Assembly (NCBI GenBank): GCA_029974595.1
Contig: JARKRC010000027.1
Location: 1 to 64,000, forward strand
DNA: 64,000 nucleotides
Origin: Ereboglobus sp.
Lineage (GTDB): Bacteria > Verrucomicrobiota > Verrucomicrobiia > Opitutales > Opitutaceae
Reading direction: 5' to 3'
The position numbers and the translations under genes were made by a program. The notes under the pieces were generated by a model, which saw only the letters and a list, made by a program, of their open reading frames with translations, searched no databases and had not been told where the DNA came from. How positions within the stretch are numbered: position 1 is the first letter of the stretch; every line of letters starts with the position of its first letter. Positions 1 to 7,472 of this stretch are shown here, piece by piece.

Positions 1-30
1 CTCCGCGCATCGCCCGATGTGCGCAGTGCA

Positions 31-232
31 ATCACTCCGACTCCCAAGTCGGAGTGCGGATTGAAACCAAGACAGAGATGCTGCCGCGGGCTGAGCAGAT
101 GACATCACTCCGACTCCCAAGTCGATCACTCCGACTCCCAAGTCGGAGTGCGGATTGAAACATCTATCGCGTGCTGCGTGATAAGACGATGCCCAATCAC
201 TCCGACTCCCAAGTCGGAGTGCGGATTGAAAC
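31..232 (+). CRISPR. Trailer end of a CRISPR array, three full repeats plus one truncated repeat
   Basis: Three identical 37-nt repeats lie at 31-67, 125-161 and 196-232. Each contains a 9-bp inverted repeat (ACTCCGACT / AGTCGGAGT around CCCA) and ends in ATTGAAAC, the 3' end common to several type I and type III repeat families. Complete spacers are 68-103 (36 nt) and 162-195 (34 nt); 1-30 is part of another. A fourth copy, 104-124, holds only the first 21 nt of the repeat and abuts the full repeat at 125. With ATTGAAAC read as the crRNA 5' handle, the array is transcribed on the plus strand, so the leader and any cas genes would lie left of the window; none is inside it. No repeat follows 232, so that copy is probably the terminal one. 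Confidence 0.93.
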
Positions 233-356
233 GCAGTATATTCCTACATGGCATTGGCCGACCAGTGGCGAAAAATGCACCATCGCAAAAGAATTGTCTG
301 CGTGGCATTGTCAGGAAGCGGCAGTCCTCGGATTCCGCTTTGTCCGCCCGGCGGGG

Positions 357-1796
357 TTATTCCAGTTCCACTTTTACCACCACCGGGAGGCCGGCGGCGT
401 CGGGGGACGGGGCTTCGATTTTCAGGCAGGCGGCGGTTTTTTCGATTTTCAGCGCGATGGCCTGCGCTTTCAGCGCACAGGCTTTTTTCGCGTTGCCGGG
501 AATGTCCAAAACGAACGCGCCGCCTTTCGGATAGGCAAACATGTGCAGATACAAAATCTTCTCCTTTTCCTTTTGCGTGATGCGACCCCACGCGGGCACT
601 TTTTCAAATGGCGAGGCGGTCGTGCCGTAAATGGACTCGCCATTGACGTCCATCCATCTGCCGACGGCTTCGAAGCGTTCGAGCGTTTCCGGCGGGATGC
701 CGCCATCGGGCAAGGGGCCGAGGTTCAGCAGATAGTTGCCGCCTTTGCTCACAATGTCGCAGAGGTTTTGGACGATGGTCTGGGTGCTTTTCCAGTCTTT
801 GTCGTATTTGGACCAGCCCCAGGTGTTGTTGAGCGTCATGCAGGTCTCCCAATCGGCGCCGGGAAGCCCGCCAGCGGGGATGTGCTGCTCGGGTGTGACA
901 AAATCGCCGTAACGCCAGTCCATTTGCGAGGTGGCATTGGCGGTGCCCATGCCGGAGAAGCCGCCTTCGGGACGGCGGTAGAGGCGGTTGTTGGAAATGA
1001 TGGCGGGTTGTTTTTTGCGCACCATGTCCATGAGTTCGATGCTGCGCCAGGCTTCCTCGCCGTCGAAATCCATCGCGCTGTAATCCCACCAAATGATGTC
1101 AATTTTGCCGTAGTTGCCCATGAGTTCGGCGGCCTGCCCGTGGAGGAAATCCTGATACTTGCGGTGGTCGCGGGGCCCGGTTTTTTCGGCAAGTTTCCTG
1201 CCGCCGTCCGGGTAACGCAATTGTTTCGAGAGCCGGAAATCATAATCGGGGTGATGCCAGTCTATGACGGAATGATAAAAGCCGACTTTGAGGCCTTTGG
1301 CGCGGCCGGCTTCGACAAACTCCCTGACGAGGTCGCGGTGGTGCGTCGATCCCATGTCGTAATCGGTGAGTTTCGAGTCGAAGAGCGCGTAGCCCTCGTG
1401 GTGCTTGCTTGTCAGGACGATGTATTTGCAACCGGCGCGCGCGGCAAGGGCGGCCCATTGTTCGGCGGCATCGGAGCGCGGGTGGAATTTCGGAAGGGCT
1501 GCATCGGCGTAGGTTTTGGTGTCGGCCCCGACGCGCTGCTGCAGCCATTCCATGCCGTTGCCTTTGACGCGGCTGCCGTTCCATTCGCCTTCGAGCACCG
1601 AGTAGAGTCCGTAGTGGATGAACATGCCAAAGCGCGCCTCGCGCCACCAGGCCATGCGCGCGTCATGCTGGGCGAGCGTTTCGGTTGACGGCGGCGGGAC
1701 GATCTTTTCAGGCTCTTTTTTTTCCGGGGCGGGAGCGGCGGCGGAGAGCGCCGGCAGGGCAAGGAGCAATGCGGCAAGGGCGAGGGTTGTTTTCAT
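357..1796 (-). CDS. Secreted GH29 alpha-L-fucosidase
   Basis: A 479-residue protein with a signal peptide (about 1-21, ending in an alanine-rich stretch). The GH29 core begins at about residue 45: FGMFIHYGLYS (57-67), TSKHHEG (129-135) and GFYHSVIDWHHPDY are family landmarks. IIWWDYS places a candidate nucleophile at Asp238. GH29 enzymes release alpha-linked L-fucose from glycans with retention; the signal peptide puts this one in the periplasm or outside. The length fits the catalytic domain plus a short C-terminal beta domain. It is last in a minus-strand run pdxJ-acpS-hypothetical-fucosidase and probably has its own promoter, since the biochemical link to those genes is weak. No Shine-Dalgarno sequence precedes the ATG. 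Confidence 0.93.
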   Translation of the reverse strand: MKTTLALAALLLALPALSAAAPAPEKKEPEKIVPPPSTETLAQHDARMAWWREARFGMFIHYGLYSVLEGEWNGSRVKGNGMEWLQQRVGADTKTYADAALPKFHPRSDAAEQWAALAARAGCKYIVLTSKHHEGYALFDSKLTDYDMGSTHHRDLVREFVEAGRAKGLKVGFYHSVIDWHHPDYDFRLSKQLRYPDGGRKLAEKTGPRDHRKYQDFLHGQAAELMGNYGKIDIIWWDYSAMDFDGEEAWRSIELMDMVRKKQPAIISNNRLYRRPEGGFSGMGTANATSQMDWRYGDFVTPEQHIPAGGLPGADWETCMTLNNTWGWSKYDKDWKSTQTIVQNLCDIVSKGGNYLLNLGPLPDGGIPPETLERFEAVGRWMDVNGESIYGTTASPFEKVPAWGRITQKEKEKILYLHMFAYPKGGAFVLDIPGNAKKACALKAQAIALKIEKTAACLKIEAPSPDAAGLPVVVKVELE

Positions 1797-1853
1797 TTTT
1801 TTGCGTGCTGTGTTGAGGGGAAACGGAGCGGGCGGGGAACGGCGGGCCGGAAA

Positions 1854-2384
1854 TCATCGTCCAAACCATGTATTGCGCTCCTGCTCTTTGCGCCGCTGGG
1901 TTGTGGCTTCGTTTTCGGTGAAGAGCACGGGAACGTCGGAATACGCGGGCGCGCGCACAAGCGGGCGCGTGATTTTTTCGATCGGGCGATAATAATACTC
2001 CCAATCGCCTTCGCTGCCATAACGCAGCACTTCGACGGGCACGGAGTATTTTTTATCGGCGGGACTCCAAAAGACGACTTGCGCGGTGTTGTATTCCCAT
2101 TGCGCGTTAACCGCCCACTTCCGGAAAACCGCGTCCATGGAAAAGAGGTTTATCTGTTCGTCGTCGGGCTTGGGCGCGGGTGTGTCCGTGTTTTGCGCGG
2201 GCGCGGCTGGCGTTGCCGGGGCGGATTCCGGCAGTGCCGGGGGCGGAGTATCTTTTTTCGCCGGGCGCAGATAATCGCTGACCGTGTAGAAGGTGAGCGC
2301 GCCGAGGGTGAAGCCGACCATGATCCACGAGGGGATTTTCGAGGCTTTTTCCCGCGGGGAGCGGAGGTCGTCTTCAGGAGTCAT
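1854..2384 (-). CDS. Hypothetical single-pass membrane-anchored protein
   Basis: A 176-residue protein that I do not recognise. A short charged N-terminus precedes one hydrophobic segment (about 19-40). A proline/alanine-rich spacer (about 43-73) follows, then a soluble domain of about 100 residues rich in aromatic residues (WEYYY, YSVPVEVLRYGSEGDW). The layout suggests an N-in anchor with a periplasmic domain. It lies downstream of acpS on the same strand, about 130 bp away, with a hairpin-forming repeat between them. The codon use looks like that of its neighbours. Function is unknown; the spacing from acpS makes tight co-translation unlikely. Confidence 0.7.
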   Translation of the reverse strand: MTPEDDLRSPREKASKIPSWIMVGFTLGALTFYTVSDYLRPAKKDTPPPALPESAPATPAAPAQNTDTPAPKPDDEQINLFSMDAVFRKWAVNAQWEYNTAQVVFWSPADKKYSVPVEVLRYGSEGDWEYYYRPIEKITRPLVRAPAYSDVPVLFTENEATTQRRKEQERNTWFGR

Positions 2385-2385
2385 G

Positions 2386-2413
2386 GCGGGAATGCGGAGT
2401 GCGGAATGAGAAA
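2386..2413. repeat. Short low-complexity intergenic phrase (GGAATGCGGAGTGCGGAAT type)
   Basis: Just upstream of the start of the minus-strand hypothetical gene, the plus strand reads as near-tandem units GGAATGCGG / AGTGCGG / AATGAG. It has no coding role. It sits beside the hairpin element at 2431-2510, so this short intergenic region is made largely of repeat-like sequence. Confidence 0.45.
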
Positions 2414-2430
2414 GGCTAAATCGGTTTTAG

Positions 2431-2510
2431 TCGCGGATGGACACAGATGAACGCAGGTGGGCCGGAACCGTGAGAGGATTGTATCTGTGTTTATCTGTGT
2501 TCATCTGCGG
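2431..2510 (+). repeat. 28-bp inverted repeat, fully paired as plus-strand RNA
   Basis: Arms 2431-2458 and 2483-2510 are inverted copies with a 24-nt loop. Comparing the left arm with the reverse complement of the right arm gives six differences, all transitions: five G/A and one T/C. In a plus-strand transcript each becomes a G-U pair, so all 28 positions pair; in a minus-strand transcript they become C-A mismatches. The arms contain GATGAACACAGATAA-like wording. Both flanking genes are on the minus strand, so the structure is not an ordinary terminator for either. Confidence 0.75.
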
Positions 2511-2518
2511 TTGTTTGT

Positions 2519-2983
2519 TTATGGCGCGCGAATGAGGACGGCGACGGCCATTGCGACGGTGTCGGTGTGCGATAGCGTGATGAGGACGTGCGTGCCGCCG
2601 ATGCGGGCAAGGAGTTCGCGGGCTTTTTCGTCAAGCTGCACGAGCGGTTCCTGTCGCGAGCCGTGATACACCGAGACGGAGTGCCAGCCGATTTCCGCGC
2701 CGATGCCGGTCGTGAAGGCCTTGGAAACCGCCTCCTTCGCGGCAAAGCGGGCGGCGAGATGTTTATACGGATCGCCCATGCCCATGCAGTAGGAGATTTC
2801 ACCGGGCGTATAAACGCGTTCGAGAAAGCGACCGCCCTGGCGCTCATGCACGGCGCGCACACGGTCGATATCAATCACGTCGGCACCGAGACCAATGAGC
2901 ACGCCGCCGGCCGGCATGTCGGGAAAAGGGACATGCGCGCCGGGCTGCGGGCGTTCACGAAGGGCGTTGATGTCGGAGTCCAT
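2519..2983 (-). CDS. acpS: Holo-[acyl-carrier-protein] synthase
   Basis: Transfers 4'-phosphopantetheine from coenzyme A to a serine of apo-ACP, switching on fatty-acid synthesis in the cytoplasm. Diagnostic motifs are GLGADVIDIDRV near the N-terminus (the Asp binds Mg2+), AARFAAKEAVSKAF (the Glu/Lys signature) and the LSHTD segment near the end. The protein is 154 residues with about 20 extra N-terminal residues compared with the usual ~125; a second Met (start at 2917, before GGVLIGLG) would give a more typical length. It follows pdxJ on the same strand, the same gene pair as in E. coli, which supports both calls. Confidence 0.95.
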   Translation of the reverse strand: MDSDINALRERPQPGAHVPFPDMPAGGVLIGLGADVIDIDRVRAVHERQGGRFLERVYTPGEISYCMGMGDPYKHLAARFAAKEAVSKAFTTGIGAEIGWHSVSVYHGSRQEPLVQLDEKARELLARIGGTHVLITLSHTDTVAMAVAVLIRAP

Positions 2984-2984
2984 G

Positions 2985-3096
2985 AAAAAGTAGGAAGTAG
3001 AAATTAGGAATTAAGAAGTGGCGCTGTCGCGGCGTCGATACATTGGGAAGGGAGTTTGTTTCATTTCTAACTTCTACTTCCTACTTCTTACTTTTT
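2985..3096. repeat. Imperfect inverted repeat filling the pdxJ-acpS gap
   Basis: The plus strand at about 2985-3019 (AAAAAGTAGGAAGTAG then AAATTAGGAATTAAG) is an imperfect reverse complement of about 3062-3096 (CTTCTACTTCCTACTTCTTAC). The arms share 15 of the first 16 positions and then diverge mainly by A/G changes. The gap carries no gene. The arms have an irregular 6-8 nt periodicity (GAAGTAG, GAATTAAG). Role unknown; it could act as an mRNA hairpin between pdxJ and acpS. Confidence 0.6.
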
Positions 3097-3850
3097 ATCG
3101 CCTCCAGCGGTTCATGCGGGTTTTCATTTCGCGCACGGCTTCGTCGATGCCGGTGAAGAGGGCGCGGCTGATGATGCTGTGGCCGATGTTGAGCTCGTGC
3201 AGGTGCGGGAGGTCGCGGACTTGCTCGATGTTGACGTAGTTGATGCCGTGACCGGCGTTGACGCCGAGGCCGCAGTCGTGGGCGAGCGTCGCGCCGTGCG
3301 CGAGGCGCTTGTATTCGGCGACGCGGGCGTCGTCGTCGAAATAGGCGTTGGCGTAGGCTCCCGTGTGCAGTTCGACGAAGGGCGCGGCGAGCTTGGCGCC
3401 GAGTTCGATCTGCGCGGGCTCGGGGTCGATGAAGAGGCTGGTTTTGATGCCGGCGGCATTCATGGCGTCGATGGTGGCTTTGACACGGTCGCGGTTGCCG
3501 GTGATGTCGAGACCGCCCTCGGTGGTGACCTCCTCGCGGCTTTCGGGGACGAGGCAGACGTATTCGGGTTTCAGTTGCAGGGCGAAGGCGGTCATGGCGG
3601 GCGTGCAGGCCATTTCGAGGTTGAGGCGCGTGGCGATGGTTTCGCGGAGACGCCAGACATCGCGCTCCTGGATGTGGCGGCGGTCTTCGCGGAGGTGCAC
3701 GGTGATGCCGTCGGCCCCGGCGCGTTCGGCGAGGACGGCGAGGGTGACCGGATCGGGTTCGATGGCGCGTCCGACGGTCGAGGCAGCCTGCTTGTAGCGG
3801 GCCTGGCGGATCGTGGCGCAGTGGTCGATGTTGACACCAAGGAGGATCAT
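3095..3850 (-). CDS. pdxJ: Pyridoxine 5'-phosphate synthase
   Basis: Condenses 1-deoxy-D-xylulose 5-phosphate with 3-amino-2-oxopropyl phosphate, the last ring-forming step of DXP-dependent vitamin B6 synthesis. The 251-residue TIM barrel matches the family: GVNIDHCATIRQARY at the N-terminus, DGITVHLREDRRHI, LVPESREEVTTEGGLDI, ELHTGAYANAY, GHGINYVNI and ELNIGHSIISRALF. The start is set at the Met before ILLGVNIDH; the frame stays open upstream, but the added residues look unlike any PdxJ. It is followed by acpS. Its promoter lies in the 104-bp gap shared with the divergent VC0807-type gene. Confidence 0.97.
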   Translation of the reverse strand: MILLGVNIDHCATIRQARYKQAASTVGRAIEPDPVTLAVLAERAGADGITVHLREDRRHIQERDVWRLRETIATRLNLEMACTPAMTAFALQLKPEYVCLVPESREEVTTEGGLDITGNRDRVKATIDAMNAAGIKTSLFIDPEPAQIELGAKLAAPFVELHTGAYANAYFDDDARVAEYKRLAHGATLAHDCGLGVNAGHGINYVNIEQVRDLPHLHELNIGHSIISRALFTGIDEAVREMKTRMNRWRR

Positions 3851-3954
3851 GCGGCGAGCGTGGCAGTTTCGCGCGCGGCAGGAAACCATGAAAAGCGCAC
3901 GCGATGGTAAATTTTCCTTTCTGCGGGGCGGCGTTTGCGCAAGGACTATGGTGC

Positions 3955-4737
3955 ATGTCCACACCCGATGAAAGCCAGGCAAACATTACGGCGTCCGTGT
4001 CTCCCGCGGTCGAGGCGGCGCCTGCCAAACCCGTGCCGAAGAAGGAAAACATGCTGCTCAACCTCGTGTGCAACATCGCGCTGCCGACGATCATCCTGAT
4101 GAAGTTCAGCTCCGAGAAATGGCTCGGCCCGGTCTGGGGGCTGCTCGTCGCACTGGCATTTCCGATCTGCTACGGCGCGTGGGACATGGCTGCGCGCAAG
4201 CACACGAATGTGATTTCGATCATCGGGTTTTTCGGCGTGCTGCTGAGCGGCGGGCTCGGGTTGCTGAAGCTCGGCGGATTCTGGTTTGCGATGAAGGAGG
4301 CGCTCGTGCCCTCGATCATCGGCGTGGCGGTGTTGGTTTCGGCGCGGACAAAAAAACCGCTCGTGCGAGCCATTGTTTACAACGACACGATCATCGACAC
4401 GCCGCGTGTCGATGCCGCGCTCGACGCGCGCGGCACGCGGGGGGCTTTCGAAAAACTGCTCGCGGGCGCGAACAAATGGCTCGCGCTGACGTTTTTTGTG
4501 AGTGCGGTGCTGAACTTTTTTCTGGCGCGTTACTTGATAACCGCCGAACCGCGCACGGAGCTGTTCAACGAGCAACTCGGCAAAATGCACCTGTGGAGCT
4601 GGCCGGTGATCGTGCTGCCGAGCATGGTCATGCTGATGGCGGTTCTGTGGAAACTGCTCGGCGGCCTGCAAAAACTCACTGGCCTCGATCAGGATTCGAT
4701 CTTCCGGAGCAGCGCAAACGAATCGAAAAAGAAATAA
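3955..4737 (+). CDS. VC0807-type multipass membrane protein
   Basis: A protein of about 260 residues starting MSTPDESQ, with a polar N-terminus and then about six hydrophobic segments. LLNLVCNIALPTIILMKFSS, the LALAFPICYGAWDM segment and the glycine-rich VLLSGGLGLLKLGG are the hallmarks of the VC0807 family, whose function is not established. The ATG at 3955 is preferred over an upstream ATG at 3904 because the extra 17 residues look like non-coding read-through and AAGGA lies about 10 nt before 3955. It diverges from pdxJ. Its last 62 bp overlap the 3' end of the rhomboid gene on the other strand. Confidence 0.8.
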   Translation: MSTPDESQANITASVSPAVEAAPAKPVPKKENMLLNLVCNIALPTIILMKFSSEKWLGPVWGLLVALAFPICYGAWDMAARKHTNVISIIGFFGVLLSGGLGLLKLGGFWFAMKEALVPSIIGVAVLVSARTKKPLVRAIVYNDTIIDTPRVDAALDARGTRGAFEKLLAGANKWLALTFFVSAVLNFFLARYLITAEPRTELFNEQLGKMHLWSWPVIVLPSMVMLMAVLWKLLGGLQKLTGLDQDSIFRSSANESKKK

Positions 4738-6277
4738 TCAACCCGATCAGAAAGCCCGTAAGCAGGCCACCGATGTGAGCGAAATTATCGATGCCGGGCA
4801 TTAGAAAACCCAGCAACAGATTCAGGCCGAGGAAGATCAAAAGCGTCGCAAGCATGGATTTTCCGAGCTCCGCCGCGAATGTCTTGGTGAGGGCAAAGGC
4901 AAGCAATACACCGTAGATCCCAAAAATCGCGCCTGATGCGCCAACGCTGACTGTATCGGCGCTCCACCAGATGCTCATACAGCTTGCAACAATGCCGCAC
5001 GTCATGTAAGAAAATATAAAACGCGTGCTGCCAATCAGGAACTCCAACATTATTGCCGCAATAACAAGGGTGAACATATTCACAAGAACATGCACCAGCC
5101 CGCCATGCAGAAACATGCTCGTCAATAAACGCCACCACTCGCCTTGCATCACGAGGAGCCTGGAGTTGGCTCCCCATGCGATCAGGTCGGGCGCCTGAAA
5201 CGATAAAAATCCGAGCCCGCAGAAAACCATCGCCATATACACAAGGATATTTGTGTAGAATATAATGGGCGTGAAAAACAAACCGCGCCGGGGTATCATG
5301 ATGACACGAACCTCGCGCCACACGGATTCCCGCTTGAAGCGGGCCTTGTCGAGCAAAGCGCGACGAGGCGACCTGTGAATCCTGACCGGCAGAAGCATGA
5401 CAAGCCACACTGTGGAGCCTATGGCGAACAATATCAGGCTCCAGACAAATTCATCACGGCCCCGCTGTTCGAAAGGCGTGCCCACAGGCAATAATATCGT
5501 CGCATTTTTGCCATTGTATTTCGGGCTCGTTTTCAGCGCTTCCCGCAAGCCTCGTGAAGCGGCTGTGTGGCCCGCGCGTTCGAGATACGCGAAGCCGGAA
5601 AGCTCCTTTGTGCTGAAATCCAGCCGGCTCTTTTGGATGAACTCCTGAAAAAGCCGCTCTTTTTCAGCCTCTGAAAGACTGTTGTGTATTTGCTTGGAAT
5701 ACTCGATGCCAAGCCAAGCGGGACAGGACTTCTGAGCCATATCCCCGCTTCCCGCCCAGATGGGGAGCGCGAGATACAAATACATATTAAGATTCTCATT
5801 GATCCGTCCGCTGGTGTCGAATGCCACATGAGTGCCCGCATTTTGCTTATCTATATAAATGTCACGGAAGATATAAAACCTTGTATTTTTTTGCCCGGCA
5901 ATTTCGTATACGTTATTCAGGCAGGTCATCTCTCCGGCGGCCTTGTGCATGGATATTTGCGCCAGTATCGTTGGAATCGCAATTGCGACACCAGCCGCAA
6001 ATTTATAAAAAAACATGCTGTTCTCCGACAAGCGCAACAACGTCAGCCGCGGACCAAGCCACATCCAAGCGCAAGCCACCGCCAGAAAAAATGGGAGGAA
6101 AAACTCAAGGACCTCCTGTTGAACCGGCGCTATGTCGAGTTTTATGAAAAGCATCCAGTTGAGGGATGTATACAGGAGCATGAATCCTGCGGCCAGAATC
6201 AAAAATGGCGCAAAAACGTGGCACAGCTTTGCAATAAAGCTGCGCAATCCGGCACGCATGCGTTTTTTCAGTTTCAT
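4676..6277 (-). CDS. Rhomboid-family intramembrane serine protease with an N-terminal membrane domain
   Basis: 533 residues. The C-terminal part (about 355-525) is a rhomboid protease: HGGLVHVLVNM, the GASGAIFG motif with candidate nucleophile Ser448, and HIGG with His501 completing the dyad. Rhomboids cleave substrates within or next to transmembrane segments. The N-terminal 340 residues hold several transmembrane helices and a polar region I do not recognise. The start is fixed by a 4-bp ATGA overlap with the upstream TRIC gene, which predicts translational coupling. The gene is AT-richer than its neighbours around 5700-6250. Its end overlaps the convergent VC0807-type gene. The substrate is unknown. 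Confidence 0.88.
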   Translation of the reverse strand: MKLKKRMRAGLRSFIAKLCHVFAPFLILAAGFMLLYTSLNWMLFIKLDIAPVQQEVLEFFLPFFLAVACAWMWLGPRLTLLRLSENSMFFYKFAAGVAIAIPTILAQISMHKAAGEMTCLNNVYEIAGQKNTRFYIFRDIYIDKQNAGTHVAFDTSGRINENLNMYLYLALPIWAGSGDMAQKSCPAWLGIEYSKQIHNSLSEAEKERLFQEFIQKSRLDFSTKELSGFAYLERAGHTAASRGLREALKTSPKYNGKNATILLPVGTPFEQRGRDEFVWSLILFAIGSTVWLVMLLPVRIHRSPRRALLDKARFKRESVWREVRVIMIPRRGLFFTPIIFYTNILVYMAMVFCGLGFLSFQAPDLIAWGANSRLLVMQGEWWRLLTSMFLHGGLVHVLVNMFTLVIAAIMLEFLIGSTRFIFSYMTCGIVASCMSIWWSADTVSVGASGAIFGIYGVLLAFALTKTFAAELGKSMLATLLIFLGLNLLLGFLMPGIDNFAHIGGLLTGFLIGLIISFSIRLRCSGRSNPDRGQ

Positions 6278-6957
6278 TTTTCGTTGCGAAACACCCCCCT
6301 GACGCGCCGCCATCGCGCGCGGTTTACGCCGCTGTGGTGGGCGCGGATTTTCGGGAGCGACCAGTTGAAACGCACGGCGACCACGCGCAGGGCCACGATG
6401 AACACGATGCATGCGACGGCCTGCCAATGCCATGTCAGCCGGTCCGCGGCCAGCGTGCGCAGCAGAAAATAAAATGCCCCGCCCGCAATCGAGACCGACG
6501 CGTAGAGCTCTTTTTGGAAAAGCATCGGACGCTCGCCCGAGAGCACGTCGCGAATCACGCCGCCGCCCGCGCCGGTGATCGTGCCGAGCAGCACGCACAC
6601 GAGCGGAGAAAAGCCGTGGTCGATGCCCTTTTGCATGCCGACGAGCGTGAAGACGCCAAGCCCCGCGCCGTCAAAGACGATGTTCCACCAGCCGAGCTTG
6701 TTGATGTATCCGAGAAACAAGGACGACACCACGATACCTGCGAAAATGGCGATGATCGTGGTGTTGTCCGACATCCACGCCACCGGCCCCGCGCCGATCA
6801 TCATGTCGCGAAGCGTCCCGCCGCCGATGGCCGTCGCGAAGCCGAGCACCGCGATGCCGAACAGATCGTAGTCCTTGCTGATCGCGACGGACACGCCCGA
6901 CACCGCAAACATGAAGGTGCCGATGATATTGAGAACGATGAAAAACGGATGATCCAT
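6274..6957 (-). CDS. TRIC (trimeric intracellular cation channel) / UPF0126 family membrane protein
   Basis: 227 residues starting MDHPFFIVLNIIG. It shows the duplicated structure typical of prokaryotic TRIC channels: two copies of a glycine-rich kinked-helix motif ending in RD, AIGGGTLRDMMIG and GAGGGVIRDVLSGE, each about a third of the way into an inverted three-helix repeat. Family members conduct monovalent cations, and in bacteria their physiological role is open. The last bases overlap the start of the rhomboid gene (ATGA), so the two are probably one transcript. The upstream flank is a 515-bp AT-rich region shared with a divergent LacI gene. Confidence 0.92.
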   Translation of the reverse strand: MDHPFFIVLNIIGTFMFAVSGVSVAISKDYDLFGIAVLGFATAIGGGTLRDMMIGAGPVAWMSDNTTIIAIFAGIVVSSLFLGYINKLGWWNIVFDGAGLGVFTLVGMQKGIDHGFSPLVCVLLGTITGAGGGVIRDVLSGERPMLFQKELYASVSIAGGAFYFLLRTLAADRLTWHWQAVACIVFIVALRVVAVRFNWSLPKIRAHHSGVNRARWRRVRGVFRNEK

Positions 6958-7194
6958 GCGACAAGAAAAGCGGAAACGCTGTCCCCTGCCCCGCACTTGC
7001 GCAAGCGCGCTCAATGGCTCTTGCGCGACATCTTATCACAGAAGGCGATGTGGCTGAGGGCTAACATTATCGCAGTCCAGAAGCGTGAATCTCGTAAACA
7101 AAGAAGCGTTCTGGCGGATGCGATCAGAACAAGGATGAAGGAGGAAATTCGGAACTGCGTAAAAAATGCAGAGAAGATCGATCACGATGATAAA

Positions 7195-7206
7195 ACAAAC
7201 GTTTGT
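7195..7206. promoter_or_regulatory. Candidate LacI-family operator, ACAAACGTTTGT
   Basis: A perfect 12-bp palindrome centred on CG, the geometry of LacI/GalR-family operators. It lies 267 bp upstream of the LacI gene. A second palindrome, TTTGCGCAAA at 7403-7412, with the same central-CG layout, sits just after the predicted promoter, so the two could form an autoregulatory pair. Confidence 0.5.
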
Positions 7207-7250
7207 GCTTTTTAGGATAGTTGTTTTACTTTAATAATAAGACACTTATA

Positions 7251-7297
7251 AATCATTTTCTGCATTTAAGCATTCGGCTTCCTTGAAAATGATTTTC
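7251..7297. promoter_or_regulatory. Inverted repeat AATCATTTTC / GAAAATGATT with a nested palindrome
   Basis: AATCATTTTC (7251-7260) and GAAAATGATT (7285-7294) are perfect 10-bp inverted copies separated by 24 nt. The right copy extends into GAAAATGATTTTC (7285-7297), itself palindromic. This could be a regulator binding site or an mRNA hairpin; the sequence does not decide which. Confidence 0.4.
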
Positions 7298-7372
7298 GTG
7301 CCATGGCATAGAGCTGGATCGATTTGAGTTAGTCGTTTCTTATTACATTGATTCTTAATAGATTATTTTTCG

Positions 7373-7412
7373 TTGACACATGCGATGCCGAATACTCTAA
7401 CGTTTGCGCAAA
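7373..7412 (+). promoter_or_regulatory. Putative sigma70-type promoter of the LacI gene with a downstream palindrome
   Basis: TTGACA (7373-7378) is a perfect -35 match. TCTAAC (7396-7401) at 17-nt spacing is a moderate -10. TTTGCGCAAA (7403-7412), immediately downstream, is placed to block transcription if bound. Confidence 0.5.
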
Positions 7413-7472
7413 ATCCTTTTGAGCCTCGCAGTCCGCTTTGTTTTTGCGTTTCTCCCAAGCCATTTCCCTAGA

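Larger units (their letters stand above)
6958..7472. promoter_or_regulatory. Divergent AT-rich control region between the TRIC and LacI genes
   Basis: These 515 bp carry no credible gene. From about 7195 the sequence becomes markedly AT-rich. It contains a perfect 12-bp palindrome with a central CG (7195-7206), a 10-bp inverted repeat (7251-7260 / 7285-7294) and a promoter-like pair just before the LacI gene. The stretch 7015-7190 shows nothing recognisable. Confidence 0.6.

Noticed and set aside
1-356. An active CRISPR-Cas system in the window
   Set aside because: Only the trailer end of an array is present, with no cas gene and no leader; activity cannot be judged from here.
171-1688. Long plus-strand open frame of 505 codons across the fucosidase gene
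   Set aside because: It is antisense to a clear GH29 gene and its translation is low-complexity text without any domain, as expected opposite a GC-rich gene.
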